Origin: CAWJNF01 sp963844235
GTDB taxonomy: Bacteria > Actinomycetota > Thermoleophilia > Gaiellales > Gaiellaceae
Reading direction: 5' to 3'
Length of the DNA: 64,000 bases
NCBI GenBank assembly: GCA_963844235.1
Contig: CAWJNF010000006.1
Location: 292,733-356,732, forward strand
Positions 36,113-45,109 of this stretch are shown here, piece after piece. Made by a program: the position numbers and the translations under genes. The notes under the pieces were generated by a model. The model was not told where the DNA came from and did no database searches. It saw only the letters and a list, made by a program, of their open reading frames with translations. Each line of letters opens with the position of its first letter. The stretch's first letter is position 1.

Positions 36113-37153
36113 GTGTCTCTCCTTGTCAGCATCGTCATCGACAACTTCAACTACGCGGAGTTTCTCGGCCAGGCGATCGACAGCGCGCTTGCGCAGCGAT
36201 ATGGTGGCACCGAGGTCATCGTGGTCGACGACGGCTCGTCGGACCACTCGCGTCAAGTCATTGGACGCTACGACGGTCGCGTACGCGCCGTGTTGAAGGA
36301 GAACGGCGGACAGGCCTCCGCGTTCAACGCGGGCTTCGCGGCAAGCCGCGGCGACATCGTGATCTTCCTCGATGCCGACGACGTGCTTCTCCCCGACACG
36401 GCGGCGCATGTCTCCGAAGTCTTCGCTAGGCAGCCGGGTGTCGTCAAGGTCCACTACAGACTCGGCATCATCGACGCGCACTCCCGACCAACGGGCGGAT
36501 ACCTTCCTCCTCGGACCGTCGAGCTTCCGGAGGGAGACTTGCGCCGCCGGGTTCTTCGCGCTCCCGACGACGTGCCGTACCCGCCCACGAGCGGGAACGC
36601 CTTCTCGGCATCGGCGCTTCGCAGGCTTCTTCCGATGCCCGAGCGCCACTTCACACGCCTCGCTGACGTTTATCTTCTCAACCTGGCGTCCTTGCTCGGG
36701 CGGGTAGCTCGTCTGGATCACGTCGGAGCTTATTACCGCGTTCACGCACGGAATATTCACTACGACCAGAAATTCGACCTCGACCGTACTCGCGCGATGA
36801 TTCGCGCAACCTCGAAAACTCACGAGCACCTGGCACGGCTCGCCGCCTCACTCGATCTTGGTGACACGTCGGCTGTGACCTTTTCGTCGGTGACGGACCT
36901 CGCGCAGAGGCTCGTGTCACTGCGGCTCGAGCCTGAGGCGCATCCCGTCTCCTCCGATACTCGCCTCGAACTCGCGACCCGCGGTGTGGCGGCTGCGCTT
37001 GGCCGCTCCGACGCGCCTGTCGCACGACGGCTCCTCTACGCGTGCTGGTTCGCTTGCGCTGCGGTCCTGCCGCGCACCGTGGTGTACGAGCTTGCAGAAC
37101 GACTCGTCCAAGCCTGGCACGCCGGAGCCGTTCGCGGCCATCCCGCTCGATGA
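36113..37153 (+). CDS. GT2 glycosyltransferase
   Basis: A 346-residue GT-A enzyme: LVSIVIDNFNYAEFLGQAID, VIVVDDGSSDHSRQVI, GGQASAFNAGFAASRGDIVI and FLDADDVLLPDTA (DxD site). A helical region follows the catalytic core. It starts with GTG at 36113. Its stop overlaps the next start (ATGATGG), so it is coupled with the GT2 at 37150 and forms a forward operon running to 40044. Confidence 0.9.
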   Translation: MSLLVSIVIDNFNYAEFLGQAIDSALAQRYGGTEVIVVDDGSSDHSRQVIGRYDGRVRAVLKENGGQASAFNAGFAASRGDIVIFLDADDVLLPDTAAHVSEVFARQPGVVKVHYRLGIIDAHSRPTGGYLPPRTVELPEGDLRRRVLRAPDDVPYPPTSGNAFSASALRRLLPMPERHFTRLADVYLLNLASLLGRVARLDHVGAYYRVHARNIHYDQKFDLDRTRAMIRATSKTHEHLARLAASLDLGDTSAVTFSSVTDLAQRLVSLRLEPEAHPVSSDTRLELATRGVAAALGRSDAPVARRLLYACWFACAAVLPRTVVYELAERLVQAWHAGAVRGHPAR

Positions 37154-38043
37154 TGGACGACCGGATCGCAGCCGTCGTCGTCAATCACGACACGCGCGAG
37201 CATGTGCTCCGCTGCCTCGACACGATCGTCCGGTATGACATCGAGACGATAGTCGTCGACACCGGCTCGAATGACGGCAGCGCCGATGCGGTGCAGAGCA
37301 GATTCCCGGCCATCGAAGTCCTGCGGCTGGCCAACCGAGGCTACGGGGCGGGAGTCAATGCCGGGATCCGGCAGACGGCCGCGCCGTACGCGCTCGTTCT
37401 CAACGCCGACACGCGCCTTGTGGACAATGGCGCGCTCGCCGTCGCCGACTATCTCGACCGTCATCCCAGGGCGGCCGTCGCCGGTCCTCTCATCGTCGAC
37501 TGTCGCGGGCGGCCCCAGATCACTGCCAGGCGCTTTCCGTCGCCCCTCGAGATCCTGCTCCAGGAAAGCGGCCTACATTCCGTAATACACGAGACAGGCT
37601 CGCTCGCACCGCGCCGCGTCGACTGGATCCTCGGCGCTGCGCTCGCACTGCGTACGCACGCTGTCCTCGACATAGGCGGCTTCGACGAGTCGTACTTCAT
37701 GTACAACGAAGAGGTCGATCTCTGTCTGCGCCTGAGTCGTTTCGGGTGGGAGACCCATTACGCGCCCGTCACCACCGTCGAGCACGTCGGCGGAGCAAGT
37801 ACGAGCCAGCAGCACGCAGCGATGGCTGCCCAATACGTACGCAGCACGATGCTGTTCTCAGGGCGACACCTGTCCCTCACGGAGCAAAGGCGAATCCGAG
37901 CTATCTTCGCGCTCGCGCTGGCGGCGCGTGTTGCCCGCGACCGGGCTCGGCTTGCGCTCGTCGGCGACGGCAGCCGGCGCCGGAAGCTCGAGGTCGAGCT
38001 CGAAGGCTGGCAGGCGGCTCGTGCTGCCCTCGCAGCCGGCTAA
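37150..38043 (+). CDS. GT2 glycosyltransferase (rhamnosyltransferase-like)
   Basis: A 297-residue GT-A enzyme: IAAVVVNHDTREHVLRCLDT, IVVDTGSNDGSADAV, NRGYGAGVNAGIRQT, LVLNADTRLVDNGAL and VLDIGGFDESYFMYNEEVDL. The NRGYGxGxNxG and FMYxEEVDLxxR motifs mark the WbbL/rhamnosyltransferase-like branch of GT2. Start codons are ATGATG at 37150/37153, overlapping the stop of the upstream GT2. Donor sugar is inferred by family only. Confidence 0.9.
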   Translation: MMDDRIAAVVVNHDTREHVLRCLDTIVRYDIETIVVDTGSNDGSADAVQSRFPAIEVLRLANRGYGAGVNAGIRQTAAPYALVLNADTRLVDNGALAVADYLDRHPRAAVAGPLIVDCRGRPQITARRFPSPLEILLQESGLHSVIHETGSLAPRRVDWILGAALALRTHAVLDIGGFDESYFMYNEEVDLCLRLSRFGWETHYAPVTTVEHVGGASTSQQHAAMAAQYVRSTMLFSGRHLSLTEQRRIRAIFALALAARVARDRARLALVGDGSRRRKLEVELEGWQAARAALAAG

Positions 38044-38128
38044 CGTGACCGCTACGGGCCGCGTCGAGGGCGGGCCCACTGGCGCCCCGTACTCCTCGCA
38101 GCCAGACTGAACCTCACAGATCGGCGGC

Positions 38129-39397
38129 ATGCGCATCCTGATGATCAGCGACTTCTACCCGCCACACCTCGGTGGAGTCGAAGTGGTGGTACGCAACCTT
38201 GCGCAGGAGCTCAGCCAACGCGGACACGTGGTCACCGTTGCGACCATTCGGACCGATGGCCTCCCGGACCAGGACTCCGACGGCGCCGTGCGCATCCACC
38301 GGATCCGCTGCACCGCGCAGCGCGTCGGTGCTCTCGTCCGCCAGCCTCGTCCGTGGGCGCCGCCCATTCCCGATCCGGAGGCAACCCTCGCCCTCGAGCG
38401 CATACTCGCCGTGGAACGTCCGGATCTCGTGCACGGACACGACTGGCTGGCTCGCTCCTTTCTACCGCTGAAGCGAGCGAGCGGACCCGCGTTCGTGATG
38501 AGCCTGCACTACTTCACGACGACGTGTGCGAAGAAGAGCCTCCTGTTCCGAGGCGCGCCCTGCAGCGGGCCCGGGATCGCGAAGTGCTTGGGCTGCGCGG
38601 GAGCCCACTACGGGGCGGCCAGGGGAGCAGGCGTGGCGCTCGGGAACTTCGCCCTGGCCGCCGCCGAGCGCCGGCTTGTCGATCTCTACCTTCCTGTCAG
38701 CTGGGCGGCCGCGCGAGGCAACGGTCTCGTCGGCGGTCGCGCCGAATACGAGGTCGTTCCGAATTTCGTGCACGACGCGGCGACGCTCTCAACAGGCAAG
38801 CTCGACGTGCTCGAGCGGCTGCCGGCGGACGGCTTCCTCCTCTTTGTCGGCGACTTGCGTGCCGAGAAGGGGATTCACATCCTCCTCGAGGCGTACAGGC
38901 GTCTCGGAGACGCTCCGCCGCTCGTTCTCATCGGCAAGGTCTGGCCGGACTCGCCGCGGGAGTTGCCTCCGAACGTCCTTCTGTTGACGGGCTGGTCGAA
39001 CGAGGCCGTTCGTGAGGCGCAGCGTCGCTGCGCCGCCCTCGTCGCCCCTTCCATCTGGCCGGAGCCGTTCGGCATGGTCGTCCTCGAGACGCTCGCCGAG
39101 GGCAGGCCGGTCATCGTCTCGCGAATCGGAGGACTGACGGAGGTTGCCGAAGAGGGAGCCGGCGCCCAGTTCGTTCCACCTGGAGACGTCGAGGCCCTGC
39201 GGAGGGCGATGGCACGCATCGTGACCGACGACCGATGGCGGGAACGCATGGCCGAGCAGTCACGACGCAGCGCGGCGAGGTTCCGTGCCGAGTCCGTCGT
39301 GCCGCTCGTGGAGCGCGCCTACGCGCGCGTCCTGCGGCGCCGCGGGCCGACGGCGGCGCCGGGCGTAGCGACCTCCCGAGCCGAGGGGGCACGGTGA
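38129..39397 (+). CDS. GT4 glycosyltransferase with Cys-rich insert (paralog of 22335-23552)
   Basis: A 422-residue GT-B enzyme: RILMISDFYPPHLGGVEVVV, FLLFVGDLRAEKGIHILLEA and WPEPFGMVVLETLAEGRPVI. It shares with the paralog the block CAKKSLLFRGAPCSGPGIAK, CLGC, then HYGAARGAGVALGNF: four cysteines in the same spacing, possibly a structural metal site. Its stop overlaps the next start (GTGA), coupling it to the DUF1361-like protein. Confidence 0.9.
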   Translation: MRILMISDFYPPHLGGVEVVVRNLAQELSQRGHVVTVATIRTDGLPDQDSDGAVRIHRIRCTAQRVGALVRQPRPWAPPIPDPEATLALERILAVERPDLVHGHDWLARSFLPLKRASGPAFVMSLHYFTTTCAKKSLLFRGAPCSGPGIAKCLGCAGAHYGAARGAGVALGNFALAAAERRLVDLYLPVSWAAARGNGLVGGRAEYEVVPNFVHDAATLSTGKLDVLERLPADGFLLFVGDLRAEKGIHILLEAYRRLGDAPPLVLIGKVWPDSPRELPPNVLLLTGWSNEAVREAQRRCAALVAPSIWPEPFGMVVLETLAEGRPVIVSRIGGLTEVAEEGAGAQFVPPGDVEALRRAMARIVTDDRWRERMAEQSRRSAARFRAESVVPLVERAYARVLRRRGPTAAPGVATSRAEGAR

Positions 39398-40044
39398 CGG
39401 CGCTCACGTTCTTCGAGGATGCCCGCAGAGCTCTCCTCGGCGGCGAGCTCAGCTGGATGCTGTGGAACCTCTGCCTGGCCGCCGTGCCGCTCGGCCTCAG
39501 TGTCGTCCTCTTCGTCCGGGCCGCCCAGCGCTCGGTCATGTGGTGGCTTGGTGTTGCGATCTTCATCCTCTTCCTGCCCAATGCTCCCTACGTCCTGACG
39601 GACGTCGTCCACCTGATCGATGCGATCGAGTCCGAGAGGTTCTCGCCCTACGTCGTGACGCTAGGGCTGATCCCGCTCTACGCGGCGTTCATGGCCCTCG
39701 GATTCGGCGCCTATGTCGCCTCCCTCATTCACGTCGGCGGGTACCTGCGTCGAGTCGGTCTCGGCGCGTACGTCACGACAACGGAGCTCGGCCTCCACAC
39801 CCTTGCCGCGCTGGGCATCTACCTGGGCCGATTCGAGCGTCTCAACAGCTGGACAGCCGTTGTCTGGCCCCACGAGCTCGCGAGCACGATCGGCGACGTG
39901 CTGGCGACAAGGCCGCTGCTCGTCATCACCGTGACGCTTCTCGTTCTGAGCGCGCTCTACTTTGCGTGCAAGTGGCTGTTGCTGGCAGGGGTCTCGTATC
40001 GGCGGCTCCGTCGCGAAGACAGCGCGGGCAATTGGGAGAAATGA
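39394..40044 (+). CDS. DUF1361-like membrane protein
   Basis: A 216-residue protein with about six hydrophobic segments. ELSWMLWNLCLAAVPLGLSV, FLPNAPYVLTDVVHLI and GIYLGRFERLNSWTAV match the DUF1361 pattern (W-N-L, FPNAPY, GRF-R-NSW). The molecular role of the family is unknown. GTG at 39394 overlaps the upstream GT4 stop, so it is last in the operon 36113-40044. Between it and the convergent ABC exporter is a 227-base gap without a supported gene. Confidence 0.82.
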   Translation: MTALTFFEDARRALLGGELSWMLWNLCLAAVPLGLSVVLFVRAAQRSVMWWLGVAIFILFLPNAPYVLTDVVHLIDAIESERFSPYVVTLGLIPLYAAFMALGFGAYVASLIHVGGYLRRVGLGAYVTTTELGLHTLAALGIYLGRFERLNSWTAVVWPHELASTIGDVLATRPLLVITVTLLVLSALYFACKWLLLAGVSYRRLRREDSAGNWEK

Positions 40045-40271
40045 CAGTGTCCCTTCGCAGCTATCACGCCCGGGCGCGCTTCGTTCGCTCGCCCTTACTC
40101 TCGGCCAGGTCGCGATCGCGGCCGGGTGATCATTCAGGCAGCCGGCGGAGCCTTGTATCGCCTTGTGGTGGTGCACGCGCGACTCGGCTCTGCTGCACGC
40201 GGACACAAGCTGGTTCAGATCAGGCACACGTTTCGCGACGGCCCCGAACGGCAAGTCGACGATGAGTCGGG

Positions 40272-42035
40272 TCAGTGGGCGGTCACGCGTAGCTGCGCAT
40301 GTCGCGCCGCGAGCTCGTCGAACGGCGCAACGTCCACCAGTCGCCCACCATCCACCAAAATGACGCGGTCTGCGGCAGCGACCGTGGTCAGGCGGTGTGC
40401 TACGGCGATGATCGTGCGCTCGCCGCGCAGCGGTACGAGAGCCGCCATCAGCTCCCTTTCGGTGACGGTGTCGAGCGCCGCGGTACCCTCGTCGAAAACG
40501 AGGATACTCGGCTGCCGATACAGGGCACGCGCGATTGCAAGCCGCTGACGTTGCCCGCCCGAGAGACGTACTCCGCGCTGGCCCACGAGGGATTCGACTC
40601 CGTGGGGAAGTGAGGCCGCGAACTTCTCGAGCTGCGCCAGCTGGATGGCTTCGCTGACGAGCGCGTCGTCGATCTCCTCATCGGGCACTCCCAAGGCGAC
40701 GTTACGGCGAATGGTCGTGTCTGCGAGGAAGACCGTCTGATGGACCACGCCGAGGCTCTTGTGCCACGCCTTCTCGTTACCCCGGATGTCGACACCGTCG
40801 ACTGTCACACGGCCCGTCGTCGGTCTCAGCAGGCCGAGTATCACGTCCACGAGCGTCGACTTTCCTCCACCGGTGGGCCCGACGACGCCAACGAATTCGC
40901 CAGCTTCAATCGTCAGATCGACCCCGGTCAGCGCGTCGTCCTGGGCGCCCTCGTACCGGATCGAGATGCGCTCCAACCTGAGCTCCTGTTGAAGTGTCAG
41001 CGGCGTTGGATCAACCTGGGTCGGCGCTTCCGCAGGAAATCGCCTCAGATCTTCGTAGAGAAGATTGATGCCCGGTCCAACAAACTTCAACGCGTTCAAC
41101 GCTGCCATGATTTCGTTGAGCGATGGCTGAAGTCGAACGGCGACGTACCCGAACAGTGCCAGGGTTGGAAGTGCGTCGACTGCGCCGTCGGTGACGACCG
41201 CGTTGACCCCGACAAAAGCAAGGATGAACAGCACGAGTACCGTCTCGAGAACGAGTCGCGGAATGTCACGCAACGTTTGCAGAACGTAGCGGACACGTGC
41301 GAGACCGTATCGATCTCGGGCGAACTGCGCGACGAAGAAGCGTTCGCGTCCGAGAACCTTGATGTCGCGCCAGCCGCCCAGGGACTCGTCGAGCGTTTGC
41401 AGATTTTGCCGCGACATTTCCTGGGAGACGACGCCGAGTCGCTTGACACGCGGCTGAACCACTCGGAGCAGAAGCCACGTGAACGATCCCAGCACTGCGA
41501 TCGCGAGGAGCGTCGCCCAGGGGCTCGTGGCGAGCAGGACTGCTCCGAGCGCGAGCACGATGAGCGACTGGCTCACCAGCTTGATGGCCGGCCGGAGCGC
41601 GTCGCGAGCGTACTGCTGAACCGTGTCGTACGTGTTGCGGATCAGCTCGGCAGAGTTGCGCTGGAGTAGAAAGGAATACGGCATGGCGAGATATCCGCTC
41701 ACGAGCCGCGTCGCTAGGTCGGCCGCTGCATTCTCGGTGACGCGGCTCTGGAGGTATGACTGGCTGACGAGCACGACGGCACGGACGACGAAGAACGATG
41801 CAACCGTGATGCAGCCAACGACGATCCACGACGTATCGCTGCCGTCGGGCATGATGTCGAAAAACGGCACTTCAAACGTTGCCTGTTCGTCCATGATGCG
41901 CGTCAGCAGCGCGAAGACGACGAGGGCGCCGGCCGCCTCGACAACGGACGCGACCAGAGCCAGGACGGCGAGCAGAGCCAACTTTCCGGCCTGACCCGGG
42001 CCGAGCAGCGCGCGGGTCTTGCGTAGTGTCTGCAT
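40272..42035 (-). CDS. ABC exporter, fused membrane and ATPase domains
   Basis: A 587-residue half-transporter. The first ~300 residues hold about six membrane segments (LALLAVLALVASVVEAAGAL, then VVGCITVASFFVVRAVVLV). The ATPase domain has VGPTGGGKSTLVDVILGLLR (Walker A), LSGGQRQRLAIARAL (signature), SILVFDEGTAALD (Walker B) and the switch His in IAVAHRL. It resembles MsbA/PglK-like exporters of lipid-linked glycans. I prefer ATG 42035 (MQTLRKTRALLG) because the duplicated fragment at 42391 starts at the same residue; the frame is open to 42119. Confidence 0.9.
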   Translation of the reverse strand: MQTLRKTRALLGPGQAGKLALLAVLALVASVVEAAGALVVFALLTRIMDEQATFEVPFFDIMPDGSDTSWIVVGCITVASFFVVRAVVLVSQSYLQSRVTENAAADLATRLVSGYLAMPYSFLLQRNSAELIRNTYDTVQQYARDALRPAIKLVSQSLIVLALGAVLLATSPWATLLAIAVLGSFTWLLLRVVQPRVKRLGVVSQEMSRQNLQTLDESLGGWRDIKVLGRERFFVAQFARDRYGLARVRYVLQTLRDIPRLVLETVLVLFILAFVGVNAVVTDGAVDALPTLALFGYVAVRLQPSLNEIMAALNALKFVGPGINLLYEDLRRFPAEAPTQVDPTPLTLQQELRLERISIRYEGAQDDALTGVDLTIEAGEFVGVVGPTGGGKSTLVDVILGLLRPTTGRVTVDGVDIRGNEKAWHKSLGVVHQTVFLADTTIRRNVALGVPDEEIDDALVSEAIQLAQLEKFAASLPHGVESLVGQRGVRLSGGQRQRLAIARALYRQPSILVFDEGTAALDTVTERELMAALVPLRGERTIIAVAHRLTTVAAADRVILVDGGRLVDVAPFDELAARHAQLRVTAH

Positions 42036-42530
42036 AGGGGCGCTCTGCTCGTGGGGACGGCGGGCGTCCCTGGCAAGGTCCTCAGCGGTCGGGCGTGGCC
42101 GTCGGTCGCGCAGCGGCATGCCTACGGTGCGGTGCTGTCGGGATGGCGTTTCCGAGCCTTCACCGCGACGACGAGCGTATCGCCGACACCAGGCATGTTG
42201 TCTCGGACATCACCGATAGACGGCATTTCAAACCTCGCCTGTGCGTCCATGATGCGCGTCAGCAGCGCGAAGACGACGAGGGCGCCGGCCGCCTCGACAG
42301 CGGACGCGATCACAGCCGGTACGGCGAGCAGAGCCCACGTTCCGGCGTGAGCCGGGCCGAGCAGCGCGCGGGTCTTGCGATGGGTCTGCATGGGAGCGGT
42401 CTAATCATGGGGACGGCGGGCGTCCGCCGCAAGGTCTGACCGGTCGGGCGTGGCCGTCGTTCGCGCCGCGGCATGCCTACGGTGCGGTGCTGTCGGGATG
42501 GCGTTTCCGAGCCTTCACCGTGATGACGAG
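41870..42530 (-). repeat. ~356-bp imperfect tandem duplication joining two genes
   Basis: 41870-42170 and 42230-42530 match at an offset of 355-356 bases. Each unit holds the 5' part of the ABC exporter gene, the intergenic bases and the 3' end of the upstream methyltransferase gene (GGTGCGGTGCTGTCGGGATG at 42126 and 42481). Confidence 0.85.
42122..42391 (-). pseudogene. chimeric fragment: ABC exporter N-terminus joined to methyltransferase C-terminus
   Basis: An 89-residue frame made by the tandem duplication. It starts MQTHRKTRALLG and runs GALVVFALLTRIMDAQARFE like the ABC exporter, then switches to LVVAVKARKRHPDSTAP, which is the C-terminus of the methyltransferase at 42477-43217 (VITVKARKRHPDSTAP). 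It still has a start, one or two hydrophobic segments and a stop. It is probably a by-product, though it could be translated. Confidence 0.75.
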
Positions 42531-43217
42531 CGGGAAAAACGGATCGTCGTCCAGAAGCTCGTCGTTCGTGAGATCCTCGGCCGCTAGCCCGTAGAGGAAT
42601 GCCGCGCACGTCAGAACATTGCCGTATGAGCGCGCTTGCACATGCCCTCCGGGGAAGGCGTTCGTGAAGAGCTCACGACAGCCGGCCACCGTGAAACGCC
42701 AGTACTCGGCGTCGAGATACCGCATGCCGATGCGGCTCACTGTGGGAACGGTGCAGAGGAGCACTCCGCCGGGAGCGAGGATCCGGTGTGCCTCATCGAG
42801 GGCGCTGCGGACATCGAAGATGAACTGCAGCGTCTGGACGAGGAGGAAACAATCGTAGGTGTCGGCCGGGATCGAAGTCGGCTTCGAGAGGTCGGCGATG
42901 ATCGATGCGTCCGGGTTCGACTCGTCGATGTCCACGACGTCGCTGACTGTCACATCAGTGCCGAACGCCTTCGTATAGCGCGTATCGCGCACTTCTAGAA
43001 CGCGCCCGTGGATCGACGCGCGCTCCTCGTCCAGGAACTGCTCGATATATCGCCTGTCGACCGCGGTGCCCCGATCGAGCCCCCACCGATCCGACACGGG
43101 CCGCGTTCGTCGCAGGCTAGCGAAGCGGGCCGGTCGTACAACCCGCCTGAAGCGTTGTCGAAGACGCCGTCCACGTCCTACGTCGTACGCCCACCACGGC
43201 TTCACGGCATGCCCCAC
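42477..43217 (-). CDS. class I SAM-dependent methyltransferase
   Basis: A 246-residue protein of the Methyltransf_11 type: GRVLEVRDTRYTKAFG at the motif I position (a weak Gly-rich loop), VSDVVDIDESNPDASIIADL, DTYDCFLLVQTLQFIFDVRS and EAHRILAPGGVLLCTVP (post-motif LKPGG-like). Motif I is degenerate compared with the xDxGxGxG consensus. ATG 43217 overlaps the upstream APH-like gene stop by 16 bases, so the two are coupled. Confidence 0.85.
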   Translation of the reverse strand: MGHAVKPWWAYDVGRGRRLRQRFRRVVRPARFASLRRTRPVSDRWGLDRGTAVDRRYIEQFLDEERASIHGRVLEVRDTRYTKAFGTDVTVSDVVDIDESNPDASIIADLSKPTSIPADTYDCFLLVQTLQFIFDVRSALDEAHRILAPGGVLLCTVPTVSRIGMRYLDAEYWRFTVAGCRELFTNAFPGGHVQARSYGNVLTCAAFLYGLAAEDLTNDELLDDDPFFPLVITVKARKRHPDSTAP

Positions 43218-44803
43218 CGATACGGACGCCCGAAGAGGACGTCAGTGTTCTCTGCCAGGATCGCCACGTACCGTGCGTAGCGATTTGCATCACGAGCGCT
43301 CGTCGGTGGCGGCGCTCCGTGTTCGAACATGTGCCCGTGACGGTCCACGGCCCGCCGGATCCATGCACCGGCGAGTAACAACGGTGGAAGGCGTTCGTCG
43401 AGCGCCATCGCCACGGTATATGAGCGGAGAGCCGCACGCGCGGCGGCGACGGCTCGGTCTCCGGTCCTGTCCTCGACGAACAGTCTCGAGAAGGCCGGAA
43501 ATATCTCCGCGCAGGTCAGTCGACGGGCGCGGTAGAGCCAGCGCGGCAAGTAGCGAAGGAGATCCGTCGCCGGCAGGCCTGTCCCCAGCCCTTCCCAGTC
43601 GACGACGCTGAGCGAATTCTCGCCGACATGGATGTTCTGCTCTGAGAAATCGTTGTGGCACCAGACGAATGGCATCGTGGCGCCGACCAGCTCGCGCGCG
43701 CGGCACAGGACCGCCTCCTCGAAACGCCGCTCCGCGGATGTCATGTCGAACGCGTCTCCGTACTGCGCGAGTGGCCCTCCGAACCACGTCGTGATGTCGT
43801 CGTCGGACCACGGTCGACGCGCGACCTGCGCGTGCTCGCTGAAGTCGGTCAACCACTCGGCAACAAGCTCGAGCTCGTGGAGGTGAGCGGCTAACCGCCG
43901 GTGCTGTTGGCGGCGGGCCAGGAGCCACTGTCCGCGGGCGCTCGTCTCCGCGGATACCACGTGGCCGGCCCAGTTCACGAGTGCGAGCGGCTCCGGGACG
44001 GCATTGCGCATCCTGATCGGAAGCACGCGCCGGATCATGCGCTGAGCCCCCTGCTCCCGCTCGACGCGATCCACGTCGCCACGCGTTCGCCAGAGCTTTA
44101 CCGCCCCGAAAGGCTCTCGAATTCCAGGCACGAACGGAAGCACCACGACTCTGCTCCACCAGCTGCCGCTCATGAGGACGAGCGGTCGAGCCTCGACAGA
44201 TCTCATAGGCTCCGGCAGTCCGGCCGCCGAGAGCACGCCCGGAGCAGCTCCGTGGGTGTTCGCCGAGAGAATCATGCACATCCGGGGCACCAGGCTCGAT
44301 AGCCGGGGGCCGGCGGCCAGCGCGGCCAGACGCGTCGGGGTTGCCAGCAGACGCGCGCGGTGTGTCGACATCACGAAGACATTGCGGAAATACCAATCGA
44401 CGGCCCGAGGCATGTCGAGCGGGAGGTAGACGACCGGCTCATCGAAATGGGGATGCGGCCAATAGCGGCCGATGAGGTGCAGGCCAAGCCTCGCGCAGGT
44501 TCGCGTGGCGGCGGCGGCCTCGCGGCGGCCACGCAATCCCCCCTCGAACTCGAGGTAGAGGACGCCCTCCGGGGCGAGAGTCGCGACCGCAGCCTCGATC
44601 CGGATCCGGGCGGGATGGAGGCAGACGACGGCGTCCGCCGTCGCATTGCCGTCGAGGCCCTCGACCACGTCATCGGCAACGCCCGCTTCGACAGCGGCTC
44701 GGAGCGTTGCCTCATCTGCGCCGATCAAAGCCAGGCGCTCGAAGCGACCAGACGGCGGCAAGGGAAGGAGGAAGCGCCAGTCGAGTGACCGGATACCGTT
44801 CAC
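43202..44803 (-). CDS. APH-fold kinase-like protein with N-terminal methyltransferase-like domain
   Basis: A 533-residue protein. The last ~270 residues have the aminoglycoside-phosphotransferase/choline-kinase signature PFVWCHNDFSEQNIHV followed by LSVVDWEGLGTGLPATDLL, giving the catalytic HxD...N and the metal-binding DW. The N-terminus (RFLLPLPPSGRFERLALIGA, then LAPEGVLYLEFEGGLRGR) resembles a decayed methyltransferase fold. A paralog with a similar opening lies at 54336-55796. Possible roles are phosphorylation of a sugar or lipid; the substrate is unknown. Resistance is not implied by the fold. It heads a two-gene set with the methyltransferase downstream. Confidence 0.78.
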   Translation of the reverse strand: MNGIRSLDWRFLLPLPPSGRFERLALIGADEATLRAAVEAGVADDVVEGLDGNATADAVVCLHPARIRIEAAVATLAPEGVLYLEFEGGLRGRREAAAATRTCARLGLHLIGRYWPHPHFDEPVVYLPLDMPRAVDWYFRNVFVMSTHRARLLATPTRLAALAAGPRLSSLVPRMCMILSANTHGAAPGVLSAAGLPEPMRSVEARPLVLMSGSWWSRVVVLPFVPGIREPFGAVKLWRTRGDVDRVEREQGAQRMIRRVLPIRMRNAVPEPLALVNWAGHVVSAETSARGQWLLARRQQHRRLAAHLHELELVAEWLTDFSEHAQVARRPWSDDDITTWFGGPLAQYGDAFDMTSAERRFEEAVLCRARELVGATMPFVWCHNDFSEQNIHVGENSLSVVDWEGLGTGLPATDLLRYLPRWLYRARRLTCAEIFPAFSRLFVEDRTGDRAVAAARAALRSYTVAMALDERLPPLLLAGAWIRRAVDRHGHMFEHGAPPPTSARDANRYARYVAILAENTDVLFGRPYRWGMP

Positions 44804-45109
44804 GATCTACGCTCGATGGCCATCTCGGGGAGACGCGACTGGGGGTCTCGACGTCACCAGCACCGTAGAGGCGCCCGGGTGTCGTGTGCGGCACCTCGCA
44901 TCAAAACGCTTCAGATCGCGAGCGAGCCGCCGAGTACGCCGCGGCCGTGGTGTCGGCGAGGCGCCCGTGATGTTTCCGCACGAAACGCAGTGGCTTTGGA
45001 GCCGCTCGCGGTAGAGGCCCGGTTGGCCTCTACGGTGGGTACTCGCCCACGTGCACGCAAGGACTCGTTCGCACGCTCGACGCCGCCGCCTGATGCCGCC
45101 TCGAGCGCC
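44804..45109. other. intergenic stretch, no gene seen
   Basis: About 300 bases with no supported frame; it may contain further decayed upstream parts of the GT4 pseudogene that follows. Confidence 0.4.

Noticed and set aside
39661..40254. Minus-strand frame of 197 codons over and after the DUF1361-like gene
   Set aside because: Antisense shadow with no recognisable domain; 40045-40271 otherwise lacks a supported gene.
43202..44803. Antibiotic-resistance aminoglycoside phosphotransferase
   Set aside because: Only the kinase fold motifs match; length, N-terminus and glycan context argue for another substrate.
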